DNA of 39,701 nt from Nitrospinaceae bacterium (GCA_029261435.1 JAJDBI010000027.1:1-39701); one strand, 5' to 3'. Shown: positions 6,464 through 14,828, counted from the first letter of the stretch. Notes: generated by a model from the sequence alone, not told the origin. Numbers and translations: made by a program.

Positions 6464-8763
6464 AAAATTTTCCTTGCTGGCAGAAAAAACAATAACAACA
6501 ACAATAGTGACGCTACACCACTGATGATGACTCCTGTTTTTAATCCTATGGGTTCATATATGAACTCGATATGGTGGTTGCCTGGCTTCAAACGGACGCC
6601 TCGGTAAAAATAATCGGCACGATAGATGTGCCCGGCCTTGCCATCCACTTCCACCTTCCACCCGGGGAAATAGGTATCAAGCAGAACCAGAAACCCTTCT
6701 TCGTTCTGACTGGTCTCAAGACTCACCCGGTTTGGACTGTAATTGATTTTTTCAACCTTTCCGGAAAAGTTTTTTGCTTTTTTCATTTCAACCGACTTTG
6801 TCAACAGAACCTGCTGAAGCGGGTTGAACGCTGCATCGTAATAAATATTTAGCGTATTCTCTTTTGGCACCTGCGCCGAGTTTCCAACCAAAAAAGCACG
6901 CGGTAGAGCATCTTCAAACACGTCTACTTTCATCAATCCTCTTGGGTATTGATCTGAAGGCGGTTGCTCATAATCTCTTGTCACCCAATACTTCACATTG
7001 CTTCGCTGTAAAATTCTTTTCTTCGTTGAGATATCAGCCGGATGAAACGATTTAAACCAAGGCATACTGTCTGCCATTACCATGCCGGAATATCCGTCGG
7101 CATAAGCTACCCCATAGATCGCCCCCATGTTTTGAGAGACTCGGTCACGTGCAGCCAATTGAACACTCAACTTATTATAGAGAGAATGCTTCGATGAAGT
7201 ACCTGATTTCTGCAACTCAGCTTCAGTAGAACCAGAAAAATTATTAGTTTGTGCAGTGCTCTTCAATAGTCTACCGCTATAAGTGCGGAATGAATCTGCG
7301 GTTCCCTCAAGACGTTTTGCCAAGATCGAAGGTTTTGAATAAAATTCATTGTCTATCATTGGTGCCAGTGTTGAGTTTTTCCCCATCAAGTCCATCACCA
7401 ACAATAACAAGAGAAGTGAAACAAATGCATTACGGTTTATTTTTTTTAAATTCAGAGCAAAAATTCCGGTCCCCAGGAGCATCAAAATCATCAGGCTTTC
7501 AAGTCCGGCTCGGTTGGAATAATTTCCAAAAATCCCAGCTACCATCATCCCAGTGACCAGAAGAGCGATCAGGAGTTTTTTCACTTCAGAGTTTTTTTGC
7601 GTGACTGCAAGGACAAACCTGTCCATAGCCCAGGCCGATAGAAATACCAATGCATAGGCACACAAGAAAAAAAACTTCTCCGGGAACCGGAACATGTTGA
7701 ACACCGGAACCCATTCATGAAATAGGAAATAAAGCGGATTAAATCTGCCCAGAGCAAAAAACACTCCCGCGCCGAAAACCACCAACCAAAAACGAGTCTC
7801 TTTTTGTTCCCTTCCGACCAGAAGGCTACCAAGCAAAAAAAACAAAGGAACAATGCCCATATATAAGCTATGCATAAAATAATTCATAGGGCCTCCGTCC
7901 CCTTCGAGAAATTGCGTGAAATTCTCAGGCAAAAACAGGTCGAGCAAAGCACTGGGAGTTAACGACCAAAGTGTGCTATCGATATAATTCACTCCATCAC
8001 CGCGCACTAACTCTTTAAGCAAGTAATAAGTCGGCACCCATTGCAAAGCAGAAAGAACCAGCGCAAACACAACCAGCACAAACACCGCCAGGGTTTTTTG
8101 TTTGAACCCCTTCAACTGTTCTTCATCTTTAGTCAGGTAAAGGGAATGGGCATAAATCAGGAGTACAGAAAAAATTGCGCTTTCCGGTCCACCGCCCAGC
8201 ACCTGGAGCGCCAGTAAAATCACGGCACCACAAAAATGATTCATTCTTCCGTCGCGCATGAACTTTTGCCACATCATCATAAGTAACGGGAACCAAACGG
8301 CAGACTGAAAATGATTATAAATCGCGGCCAACGACAAAAAATATCCACCCAAAAGGGCAGTAAGCGCTGCTGCCAGGGATGCGGGAGTTGACCTGCCCCA
8401 ATACCGGCTCAGGGCATAAACCGATCCCATCAGTATCAGATGATGAAATAGAAAGTAATAGCTAAAGGCAAAGTTAAAATCGTTCAATAAAAATATTACA
8501 GAAGGAGGATAAAACACCCCCGGATGCATCATGGACATAAATGGCATACCCTGGAATAAGTTTGGATACCAGTACGGCCATTCCCCCACTGCCCATGCCT
8601 GAGCAATAGAAAGTTTCATAGGATATGCAAAATGCTTGATATCGCGGAAGAAGAAAGTGTTCCCTTCGAACAAGACTGGGTAAAAAAGCAGGGTAAAAAC
8701 AAACAGGAGGAAACAGGCCGGTAGGAGGGACATCCCGAAGCGGTATAGAGAATTATTATTCAT
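6460..8763 (-). CDS. YfhO-like polytopic membrane protein (GT-C-type), second of a tandem pair
   Basis: The protein has 767 residues, with a hydrophobic N-terminal two-thirds of about a dozen helices and a C-terminal soluble part with a final helix (about 743-762). The N-terminal pattern FEGNTFFFRDIKHFAYPMK contains an acidic residue just after the first helix, as in GT-C glycosyltransferases. It is followed by PYWYPNLFQGMPF and by HPGVFYPP. The C-terminal RAFLVGNSAQVP and EGFLVLLDTYFPGWKVEVDG regions are typical of the YfhO membrane-protein family, implicated in Gram-positive bacteria in glycosylating cell-wall polymers. It is a close paralogue of the upstream gene at 8756-11056 and overlaps it by 8 nt (ATGAATAA). 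The substrate is unknown; surface glycan or pilin modification is an inference from the nearby pilA. Confidence 0.75.
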   Translation of the reverse strand: MNNNSLYRFGMSLLPACFLLFVFTLLFYPVLFEGNTFFFRDIKHFAYPMKLSIAQAWAVGEWPYWYPNLFQGMPFMSMMHPGVFYPPSVIFLLNDFNFAFSYYFLFHHLILMGSVYALSRYWGRSTPASLAAALTALLGGYFLSLAAIYNHFQSAVWFPLLMMMWQKFMRDGRMNHFCGAVILLALQVLGGGPESAIFSVLLIYAHSLYLTKDEEQLKGFKQKTLAVFVLVVFALVLSALQWVPTYYLLKELVRGDGVNYIDSTLWSLTPSALLDLFLPENFTQFLEGDGGPMNYFMHSLYMGIVPLFFLLGSLLVGREQKETRFWLVVFGAGVFFALGRFNPLYFLFHEWVPVFNMFRFPEKFFFLCAYALVFLSAWAMDRFVLAVTQKNSEVKKLLIALLVTGMMVAGIFGNYSNRAGLESLMILMLLGTGIFALNLKKINRNAFVSLLLLLLVMDLMGKNSTLAPMIDNEFYSKPSILAKRLEGTADSFRTYSGRLLKSTAQTNNFSGSTEAELQKSGTSSKHSLYNKLSVQLAARDRVSQNMGAIYGVAYADGYSGMVMADSMPWFKSFHPADISTKKRILQRSNVKYWVTRDYEQPPSDQYPRGLMKVDVFEDALPRAFLVGNSAQVPKENTLNIYYDAAFNPLQQVLLTKSVEMKKAKNFSGKVEKINYSPNRVSLETSQNEEGFLVLLDTYFPGWKVEVDGKAGHIYRADYFYRGVRLKPGNHHIEFIYEPIGLKTGVIISGVASLLLLLLFFLPARKIL

Positions 8764-11056
8764 TTATACCAATCCTTTTGACATTTTTAAAATGAAGAAA
8801 TATCAAACCAGTTAAAAGAATAATCAGAGTAAAAACGCTGACTTTCAATCCTGCTTCAAATCCTTCCGGAATATAAGAGAATTTGATTAAATGCCTACCG
8901 GCATCCAGTTTGACCCCCCTGAAAAAATAATTTGCACGATGAATTTGGTGCGGCTTGCCGTCGACCTCCACCTTCCAGCCAGGGAAATAAGTATCCAGCA
9001 GAACCAGAAACCCTTCTCCATTCTGCTCCGTTGTCAATTCAACCTTGTTGAGTGAGTAAATGATTTTATTCACCTTCCCGAAAAAATCACTCCGTGTTTG
9101 TGTTTGCACTTCTTCGCCTAATAAAACTTTCTGTAGAGGGTCAAACGAATCACTATAATAAGTATTCAACAGGTGAGGTTCCCGACCAGACTGAGACTGC
9201 CCCACTATGAAGGCTCGCGGCAGAGTATCTTCAAAAACCTCGACCGGCTTCAAACCCATAGAGGCAAGATCCCTGCCTTCATCTGTCAACCAGTATTTCA
9301 CATTACTTCGTTCTAATATGCGGATTCGTTTTTCCGGCGGGGACTTGATGAAAAGTTCTGTCCACAGCCACCCATTGTTGAGTTCCAAACCAGTAAGCCC
9401 ATCTGTATAACTCAATCCATAAATCATTCCCAGGTTCGGACGAAGGAGGTTTTTCAGCGCAAGATGCGAAGCCATCAGATTCTTTCTTTTAGGAAATTGA
9501 GTGGCCGTAGGAATGTTTTCTTCATCGAGCAGTCTTCCTCCATAAACCCGATAGAGCTTTTGTGAATCTTCTAGTTGAGCAATGAGCTCGGGTTTTTTTT
9601 CGTAAAAAGATCGGTCAACCATGGGCATTAATGAAACATTTCGAGCCCACAATTCCAGAATAAGAAGAATTACAGCAAGAACCCTGAACACAGCCATACC
9701 CCGCGTTGCTGTTAAAGATATTGCCAGAAGCATTGCAAAGATAATCAGGGTGACCAATCCCGTTAGCCATTCTCTTTCCGGTTCCATCACCGCAACCCAC
9801 AGCAGTAAAGCCAGCAGGGCAAACGCCGTTAGCAGAGAAGAACGCTTATTTTTTTCTACGGAACCAACCCTGAAAAAATCCAACCCCAACCCTGTCAAAA
9901 AAACGAGAGCGAACGCGGACAGAAAAAAGAATTTTTCCGGGTAACGGAAAAACCTCAATGCTGGAACCCCATCGTAAAACCAGGAATAAAGTGGATTAAA
10001 TCTTCCCGCGGCGAAAAAGATTCCCATGAAGAATAGCCCTGCCCAAAACCAGAATGCCCGGCTTTTAATTCCTGATAACAATCCGAAAAACAAGATTCCC
10101 AAAGGAACTAAACCCATGAAACAACTTTGCAAAAAATATTGTTTGGAAAATTTGTCCGAGGTCATGAAATTAAAATAATTTTCAGGCAGGATGATTGTCG
10201 ACAAGGCTGAAGGTGACAAGGACATTGCAGAATTATGTTCAAAACTCACACCGGCAGAACGCACAGACTCCTCAACCAAAGCACTGGTAGGTATAAGTTG
10301 AATAGCAGATAGCCCTAAACTTACAAACAAAACCCCTGCGAACACTCCTGTCCGCACTAGAGAAGAATTTCGAGTAACTTCTCCGGGTACCACAAATACC
10401 GCAAAGCCCCACAAGATTCCTGTAATAAAAATACAGGTTTCTGAACTACCCCCCAGAATTGAAAATGTATAAAATAAAACTGTGCACAGAAAATCAGCAA
10501 TCCTTTTTTTCAACAGCAAGCGATTAAAACTCAAGAGAATCAGCGGAAACCAGACTGCAGTTTGGAAATGATTGTATATCGATGCCAGGGAAAGGAAGTA
10601 CCCACCCAGAAGAGCTGTCACCGCAGAACCCAACGAAGCCTCCGGAGAAAGTCCCCAGAACCGAGACAACCCATAGACCGAAAAAGTCAGGACGAAATGG
10701 TGAAACAAATAAAAATAATTGAAGGCATCACCAAAATTATTTATCAGGAAAATAAGGTTTGGCGGGTAAAAAACTCCGGGGTGGTATAAAGAGAAGAAAG
10801 GAACGCCTCCTGAAATTTGCGAGTTCCAGAATGGCAGAGCCCCTTCCTGCAGGCTTTTCCAGATGAAATGCTTGAAGGGATAGCCGAAGTGCAACATATC
10901 CCTGAAGAAGAAGGTTTTACCTTCAAATAAAATCGGGAAAAACAAAGCAAAAAAGAGAAACACCAGCACTAAAACAGCAACCAGACTTTTATTCAGCCGG
11001 CAAATCCAAGCAGGCATTGCGAAAAGAAAATATGGTGTAGGAACCTGTGGACCCAT
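8756..11056 (-). CDS. YfhO-like polytopic membrane protein (GT-C-type), first of a tandem pair
   Basis: The protein has 766 residues and is colinear with the downstream paralogue. Shared landmarks include FEGKTFFFRDMLHFGYPFK after the first helix, HPGVFYPPNLIFLINNFGDA, TALLGGYFLSLASIYNHFQ and EGFLVLLDTYFPGWKVEVDG near the C-terminus. The acidic residue after helix 1 fits a GT-C-type lipid-linked sugar transferase, but no catalytic assignment is certain. The chosen ATG at 11056 has AAAGG 10 nt upstream; an internal Met at residue 14 is an alternative that lies nearer the first helix and lacks a ribosome-binding site. It is the first gene of the coupled block YfhO-YfhO-micro-ORF-SpeE-like. The pilA terminator at 11232-11271 lies upstream, so the block probably has its own promoter in 11057-11231. 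Confidence 0.75.
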   Translation of the reverse strand: MGPQVPTPYFLFAMPAWICRLNKSLVAVLVLVFLFFALFFPILFEGKTFFFRDMLHFGYPFKHFIWKSLQEGALPFWNSQISGGVPFFSLYHPGVFYPPNLIFLINNFGDAFNYFYLFHHFVLTFSVYGLSRFWGLSPEASLGSAVTALLGGYFLSLASIYNHFQTAVWFPLILLSFNRLLLKKRIADFLCTVLFYTFSILGGSSETCIFITGILWGFAVFVVPGEVTRNSSLVRTGVFAGVLFVSLGLSAIQLIPTSALVEESVRSAGVSFEHNSAMSLSPSALSTIILPENYFNFMTSDKFSKQYFLQSCFMGLVPLGILFFGLLSGIKSRAFWFWAGLFFMGIFFAAGRFNPLYSWFYDGVPALRFFRYPEKFFFLSAFALVFLTGLGLDFFRVGSVEKNKRSSLLTAFALLALLLWVAVMEPEREWLTGLVTLIIFAMLLAISLTATRGMAVFRVLAVILLILELWARNVSLMPMVDRSFYEKKPELIAQLEDSQKLYRVYGGRLLDEENIPTATQFPKRKNLMASHLALKNLLRPNLGMIYGLSYTDGLTGLELNNGWLWTELFIKSPPEKRIRILERSNVKYWLTDEGRDLASMGLKPVEVFEDTLPRAFIVGQSQSGREPHLLNTYYSDSFDPLQKVLLGEEVQTQTRSDFFGKVNKIIYSLNKVELTTEQNGEGFLVLLDTYFPGWKVEVDGKPHQIHRANYFFRGVKLDAGRHLIKFSYIPEGFEAGLKVSVFTLIILLTGLIFLHFKNVKRIGINE

Positions 11057-11231
11057 AGTCCTTCAGCCTTTGAGGTATTTTTTTATTTTCAATATCAATC
11101 CCATAGAAAGAAATAGAAACTTCGATCTGAATATCGTCTCGAAAAAATCTGGAACAAGGATCCCATCAAACAATAGTTAAAAAGTATTATCCCAGTCTTT
11201 GAATGGGGAGTTATCCAGATGACCTCCAAAG

Positions 11232-11271
11232 AAAAAATCCCCACCCTCCGTCCAGCAGACGGGGAGTGGGG
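11232..11271 (-). terminator. Rho-independent terminator of pilA
   Basis: On the minus strand a stem CCCCACTCCCCGTC pairs with GACGGAGGGTGGGG around a 5-nt TGCTG loop. It has one mismatch and one wobble among 14 positions and is followed by ATTTTTT. It begins about 20 nt after the pilA stop codon. It should separate highly expressed pilA from the YfhO-like block. Confidence 0.85.
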
Positions 11272-11290
11272 AATATTTGTCACAAAAAAA

Positions 11291-11677
11291 CTACGGAGTG
11301 ATAGCACCATTGCTATCTATGGAGTAAACCGTAGACGAGGCATCATCAGTATGCTTCGTTGTTGCTGCAAAACCAGCTTCAGTCTTAGTACCAGCGGTAA
11401 TAGTAATTTTTGCTGATGTGGTATATCCATAAGTCGCGTCATCAACAGCGGCAGAATCACAAGCAGCCGTCGGTCCCTTATCTGCCCAGTAAGCCTTACA
11501 AGCCAGAAATATGTTATGCAGATGCGATTTTGCGTCAGATTGATAAGCTCTGTTCTTATAAGCACTGAATTGAGGAATCGCAATGGCAGCCAAAATACCG
11601 ATAATAGCGATAACGATCAACAATTCAATAAGAGTAAAACCCTTTTCTCCTTGAACCTTTCTAAACCTGGATAACAT
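11291..11677 (-). CDS. pilA: Type IV major pilin-like protein (PilA)
   Basis: The protein has a 13-residue leader MLSRFRKVQGEKG followed by FTLIELLIVIAIIGILAAIA, the classic class III (type IVa) prepilin signal. Cleavage is expected after Gly13, giving N-terminal Phe (usually methylated) and Glu5 of the mature protein. The mature part is about 115 residues, with two cysteines (in LACKAYW and AACDS) that could close a disulfide loop. The short globular part, rich in Thr, Ala and Asp, fits a small major pilin. I chose the ATG at 11677 rather than the ATG nine codons upstream because GGAGG lies 8 nt before it and the leader length is then normal. It is monocistronic: a sigma-54-type promoter lies upstream and a strong terminator downstream. 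The assembly genes are 15 kb away. Confidence 0.92.
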   Translation of the reverse strand: MLSRFRKVQGEKGFTLIELLIVIAIIGILAAIAIPQFSAYKNRAYQSDAKSHLHNIFLACKAYWADKGPTAACDSAAVDDATYGYTTSAKITITAGTKTEAGFAATTKHTDDASSTVYSIDSNGAITP

Positions 11678-11744
11678 TTCCCATTCCTCCGTTATGGTTG
11701 ACAAAACAAGCTTTCAATAAACTATTTCTCCAATTGCTCAATAT

Positions 11745-11763
11745 AAAGCAATCCTCATGCCTT
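11745..11763 (-). promoter_or_regulatory. Sigma-54 (-24/-12) promoter candidate for pilA
   Basis: The minus strand reads AGGCATGAGGATTGCT, with GG at 11761-11760 and GC at 11749-11748. The GG-N10-GC spacing is exactly that required by RpoN, and TTGCT matches the -12 consensus; the -24 half (AGGCAT for TGGCAC) is weaker. The predicted transcription start is near 11736, giving a leader of about 59 nt. pilA genes in several proteobacteria are activated by PilR with RpoN, which fits. Confidence 0.65.
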
Positions 11764-11865
11764 CTATTTAATTGCCGCGGTTATTTATTATAACTCCTTT
11801 ATTTCTAATATGTTAGAAAATTTTCATCTATTTATAGATTTTTTAAACCTTGAAACCCGCACAAG

Positions 11866-11886
11866 AACTGACAAAATTTGTCAGTT
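11866..11886. promoter_or_regulatory. Perfect 10-bp inverted repeat, candidate activator site upstream of pilA
   Basis: The arms AACTGACAAA and TTTGTCAGTT are separated by one base. The site lies about 130-150 nt upstream of the predicted pilA start, a usual enhancer distance for a sigma-54 activator, and contains TGTC cores like those reported for PilR sites. A further TTTTGTCA lies about 10 bp away near 11896-11903, and TGACAAAA recurs near 11699-11706. The rest of the divergent intergenic region (11678-11991) is AT-rich with no other clear element. It could equally serve nadD on the other strand. Confidence 0.55.
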
Positions 11887-11972
11887 TCACTACCAAGTTT
11901 TGTCATTTAATGAGGTTTTTTGAAAAAATGGTCCCCATAAACTTCATTATCTCTTGCCATATTTAGAGGTTT

Positions 11973-11999
11973 ATGAAACGATTTGCTGTATATGAATAA
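11973..11999 (+). other. Possible 8-codon upstream ORF overlapping the nadD start
   Basis: The sequence ATG...TAA encodes MKRFAVYE and ends 5 nt inside nadD, overlapping its ATG in another frame. AGAGG lies 3 nt upstream, while the nadD ATG itself has no ribosome-binding site. This could couple nadD translation to termination of the short peptide. The evidence is weak: the spacing is tight and the ORF is tiny. Confidence 0.2.
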
Positions 12000-12684
12000 C
12001 GAATTAAAACGAGTGGGTTTATTGGGAGGAACGTTTGATCCTGTCCATGACGGGCACCTGGATCTTGCGACAAAAACAGCGCAACTATTTGATTTAAAAG
12101 AAGTTTTATTCATTCCCGTCAGCCAGTCGCCGCATAAGCTTGGTGATCAGCCCACCTCTTCGCGCCATCGAATTGCCATGCTTGAACTGGCTCTTGAACA
12201 GAAAACCAGGTTTTCGATAGAGTTATTTGAGGTAGAGAAAGGTGGTGTCTCCTACACCATTGAGACCTTGTCCCGACTAAAGGAAAGACACCCTAGTTGG
12301 GAGCTTTATTTGATTCTTGGAGCAGATGCCTTTTTGCTGATGGATACTTGGAAAAGTTTTACCGAAATAATAAAACTCTGCCACATACTGGTGGGCACAC
12401 GACCAGGCATCAAGCTAGAGGTTCCAGATAAGTTGAGCCAAACCCTAGGACTCAAAAAAACTCCACGGGATAATGATGATTTAATACTGCCCATGACCTT
12501 GAATACCACCACCGGAAAAACCATACGCTTATATCAAATTCCAACTCCCAATATTTCATCCAGAGAAATCCGGCAAAAGGTGCAGGCAGGAAAAGAAATC
12601 AAAAATTTGTTGCCCCCTGCAGTTGATCATTATATTATGCACCACCGATTATACCGGGCTGAGTCCCCTCCAATTAAGGATTAA
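11992..12684 (+). CDS. nadD: Nicotinate-mononucleotide adenylyltransferase
   Basis: The protein has 230 residues. It begins MNNELKRVGLLGGTFDPVHD with the nucleotidyltransferase signature GGTFDPVHDGH (12-22), in which His19 and His22 form the HxGH ATP site. The C-terminal ISSREIR motif (188-194) is the second ATP-binding signature. The enzyme joins ATP and nicotinate mononucleotide to give deamido-NAD, in the cytoplasm. The ATG at 11992 is chosen from the conserved N-terminus; a TTG three codons earlier is possible, and no clear ribosome-binding site precedes either. The stop TAA is directly abutted by the ATG of rsfS, the usual nadD-rsfS pairing in bacteria. Together with nadB at the left edge, two NAD-synthesis steps are in the window. 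Confidence 0.95.
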   Translation: MNNELKRVGLLGGTFDPVHDGHLDLATKTAQLFDLKEVLFIPVSQSPHKLGDQPTSSRHRIAMLELALEQKTRFSIELFEVEKGGVSYTIETLSRLKERHPSWELYLILGADAFLLMDTWKSFTEIIKLCHILVGTRPGIKLEVPDKLSQTLGLKKTPRDNDDLILPMTLNTTTGKTIRLYQIPTPNISSREIRQKVQAGKEIKNLLPPAVDHYIMHHRLYRAESPPIKD

Positions 12685-13038
12685 ATGATAGAACAATTAA
12701 GCGCTCTGCAACAGCTGGCTGTAGATTCTGCCTCGGATAAAAAGGCTTTTGACATTCTCATTCTGGACTTACGGAATCGTTCAGACCTGACTGATTTTTT
12801 CATGATTTGCAGTGGGAATTCCAAGGTCCACGTTCAATCTATTGTTGATGCAATCCTGGACAATTGTTACCAGACTCATAATAAGCCTCTGGCTATCGAA
12901 GGTTATTCAGGTGGTAATTGGATAGTGGTAGATCTTGGAGATTTGATAGTGCATGTTTTTCATAAAGAAGCCCGCCTTCAATACGACCTCGAACGTCTCT
13001 GGGGCGATGTTCCTGTTATCAAGGCAGTAGGCCAATAA
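12685..13038 (+). CDS. rsfS: Ribosomal silencing factor RsfS (RsfA/Iojap family)
   Basis: The protein has 117 residues and matches the family over its whole length. Landmarks are KAFDILILDLRNRSDLTDFF (20-39), MICSGNSKVHVQSI (40-53), and the C-terminal NWIVVDLGDLIVHVF followed by ARLQYDLERLWGD. The protein binds L14 (uL14) on the large ribosomal subunit and blocks subunit joining when nutrients are short. AAGGA lies 5 nt before the ATG, inside the end of nadD, so the two genes are coupled. It is followed by a DksA-like gene 32 bp downstream. Confidence 0.95.
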   Translation: MIEQLSALQQLAVDSASDKKAFDILILDLRNRSDLTDFFMICSGNSKVHVQSIVDAILDNCYQTHNKPLAIEGYSGGNWIVVDLGDLIVHVFHKEARLQYDLERLWGDVPVIKAVGQ

Positions 13039-13070
13039 ATATCCCCCTTTCACCTTAAACCAACACCATA

Positions 13071-13463
13071 ATGAACAAAAAGAAACTAGCTCAATTTCAT
13101 TCCAAATTGGAATCCATACGATCCGAATTACTCGGGGACGTTGAAAAATCAAACCAGAGCGTGAAAGAAAGCGAGATCGGACAAATTGCTGATATCAGCG
13201 ACGATGCCGCACGCGCATACAACCGCCAGCTGGAAGGGGAACTGGGCGAACAGGAATGGAAAAAACTCAAGCAAGTTGACATGGCCATCGAAAAAATAGC
13301 CGAAGGGGAATATGGCATCTGCGCACAATGCGAAAGCGCTATTCCCGAAGCCCGACTGGAAGTGGTCCCTTACACAGAATTCTGCACCCAATGTCTGAGC
13401 GAAATGGAAAAGAACAGCAAGGTCATTAGCATCAATGACGAAAACTCGTTCGAGGAGAATTAA
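13071..13463 (+). CDS. DksA/TraR-family C4 zinc-finger protein
   Basis: The protein has 130 residues. An N-terminal coiled-coil region (about 5-75) contains the acidic DISDDAARAYN segment near the turn. The zinc finger is formed by Cys84, Cys87, Cys105 and Cys108 (CAQC then CTQC). This matches DksA-type regulators that enter the secondary channel of RNA polymerase and modulate initiation with ppGpp. The acidic pair at the coiled-coil tip is conserved in spirit, but a precise subgroup (DksA, YocK-like or TraR) cannot be assigned. It lies between rsfS and the lapA/lapB-like gene and ends 2 nt before the latter, so it is probably in the same operon. Confidence 0.85.
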   Translation: MNKKKLAQFHSKLESIRSELLGDVEKSNQSVKESEIGQIADISDDAARAYNRQLEGELGEQEWKKLKQVDMAIEKIAEGEYGICAQCESAIPEARLEVVPYTEFCTQCLSEMEKNSKVISINDENSFEEN

Positions 13464-13465
13464 GC

Positions 13466-14704
13466 GTGTCCTTGAAGCAAATCATTGTCTTCCTTATTTT
13501 TGCACTACTCTCCATATATACGGCATTTCTGAATCCTCATGATACGGTGATTCACATCACCCAAAACCAATCGCTGAAGTTACCAACCGTTCTTCTTCTG
13601 CTAGGTTCTATTCTAATTGGTGTGATCGTTACGGTTTTCATGTTCTGGACTTTTAATTTCAAAAGCGCGATAGCGCGCTGGAAAATTAATTTCAAAAATA
13701 ATCGTATCGCAAAAAAGAACAGCAATATTGAAACTCTGTTCAAAAAAGGAGAAAACCTTTTCATCTGCGGTAAGACTGATAAGGCAAAAAGTATTATTGA
13801 AAAGCTCCTCGACACATCACCCGAACATGTTGGGGCACTCAACCTGATGGGTCGAGTCTTATCTTCCACAGGAAAACCTGATCAGGCTGAACTTTTGCAT
13901 AAAAAAGTTCTCACCCTTGAGCCACAAAATATCCATGCCCTTTTTGATCTGGCAGATACCTATTCTAAAACCGGCCGCCAAAGCGAAGAAATCGCGCTAC
14001 TCCAGAAAATGCAAGCGATGAATCCGGGAACGATCACCCCATTAATTCACCTGCGTGATATTTATATAAAACAGGAAGACTGGAAAAAAGTTTGTACCCT
14101 GCAAAAAAGAGTTTTGCCTCTTCTTCGAGAAAACAATGAGGAATGGAAAAAAGAACAAGCCAGTCTGGCCCAATTCTTTTTTGAATCCGGCAAGAAAAAC
14201 CTGCAAGCAGGAAATCGGGACAACGCTATTTCTGAATTTAAACAGGCCATTCGAACTTCTGAAAAATGCCTGCCGGCCTACTTGTCATTGGGCGACACTT
14301 ATCTGGAGTCCGGCAAACAAAAACAAGCGTTAAAAACCTGGAAAACAGGATTCCAAAAAACAGGCGATAAAACCTGCCTGGTACGTTCACAAATCGCCCT
14401 CAGGGAGTCTGATGACTATCAGGATCTCATGCAGACTTATGAAGAATCCTTCGAGGCAGCAGATCAGGAAGACCAGCCTTTATTGATGCTTTTATTGTCT
14501 ACCTTCTATCTGGAACATGGGTTGGAAGATAAAGCCCGGAACCTTCTGGAGAACAACACACCGCAACACCCTTTGCTTCACTCTTTATTGCTGGAAAATG
14601 TACAGCAGTCAGAAAAGCACGGATCTCAATTCGAACTTACCCGAGACGCCATATTCGCACTCACCGGCGAGCCGCCGGTGGCAGTTGGCAATAGCCCCCA
14701 TTGA
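13466..14704 (+). CDS. LapA-LapB-like fusion: LapA-type membrane anchor plus TPR domain
   Basis: The protein has 412 residues. Residues 1-70 resemble LapA (DUF1049): helix 5-22, a short periplasmic loop, helix 41-64, and a basic cytoplasmic follow-on. Residues about 88-380 are tetratricopeptide repeats (for example HVGALNLMGRVLSSTGKPDQ and AYLSLGDTYLESGKQKQALK). In Enterobacteria LapA and LapB are separate proteins that control LpxC turnover and lipopolysaccharide level; here the two parts appear fused. The C-terminal rubredoxin-type CxxC metal knuckle of LapB is absent. The last dozen codons are made of a palindromic repeat element (14669-14688). The start is GTG with GAGGAG 8 nt upstream, 2 nt after the DksA-like gene. 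Confidence 0.7.
   Translation: MSLKQIIVFLIFALLSIYTAFLNPHDTVIHITQNQSLKLPTVLLLLGSILIGVIVTVFMFWTFNFKSAIARWKINFKNNRIAKKNSNIETLFKKGENLFICGKTDKAKSIIEKLLDTSPEHVGALNLMGRVLSSTGKPDQAELLHKKVLTLEPQNIHALFDLADTYSKTGRQSEEIALLQKMQAMNPGTITPLIHLRDIYIKQEDWKKVCTLQKRVLPLLRENNEEWKKEQASLAQFFFESGKKNLQAGNRDNAISEFKQAIRTSEKCLPAYLSLGDTYLESGKQKQALKTWKTGFQKTGDKTCLVRSQIALRESDDYQDLMQTYEESFEAADQEDQPLLMLLLSTFYLEHGLEDKARNLLENNTPQHPLLHSLLLENVQQSEKHGSQFELTRDAIFALTGEPPVAVGNSPH
14669..14688 (+). repeat. GC-rich palindromic repeat inside the 3' end of the LapA-LapB-like gene
   Basis: The sequence GAGCCGCCGGTGGCAGTTGG matches the minus strand at 17024-17005 in 18 of 20 positions. It encodes part of the final residues (GEPPVAVG) of the LapA-LapB-like protein, so the coding sequence appears to run into, or to have captured, a repeat. 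Confidence 0.55.
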
Positions 14705-14756
14705 GCCAAAAAACCAAATAAGTGTAAAAATAAAGATATCGAATCCTGCTAAGAGG

Positions 14757-14770
14757 CCACTCGGCGTTGG
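14757..14770 (-). repeat. Short palindromic repeat, copy A (inverted relative to copy B)
   Basis: On the minus strand it reads CCAACGCCGAGTGG, matching the core CCCACGCCNAGYGG seen at 14811, 29745 and 31357. It lies in the convergent gap after the LapA-LapB-like gene, 40 bp from copy B in opposite orientation. Between them, 14765-14790 forms a 10-bp hairpin (CGTTGGA and CGA with TCG and TCCAACG, one bulged G). No U-tract follows on either strand. Confidence 0.5.
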
Positions 14771-14810
14771 AGCGATCAGGTCGTCCAACGGGGATTCATT
14801 GCTACCGGTA

Positions 14811-14828
14811 CCCCACGCCTAGCGGTGG
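14811..14828 (+). repeat. Short palindromic repeat, copy B
   Basis: The sequence CCCCACGCCTAGCGGTGG carries the stop codon of the minus-strand gene at 14819 in its loop. It shares upstream bases ATTGCT...CC with copy D at 31357, so homology extends beyond the palindrome. Together with copy A it makes an inverted pair. Confidence 0.55.
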
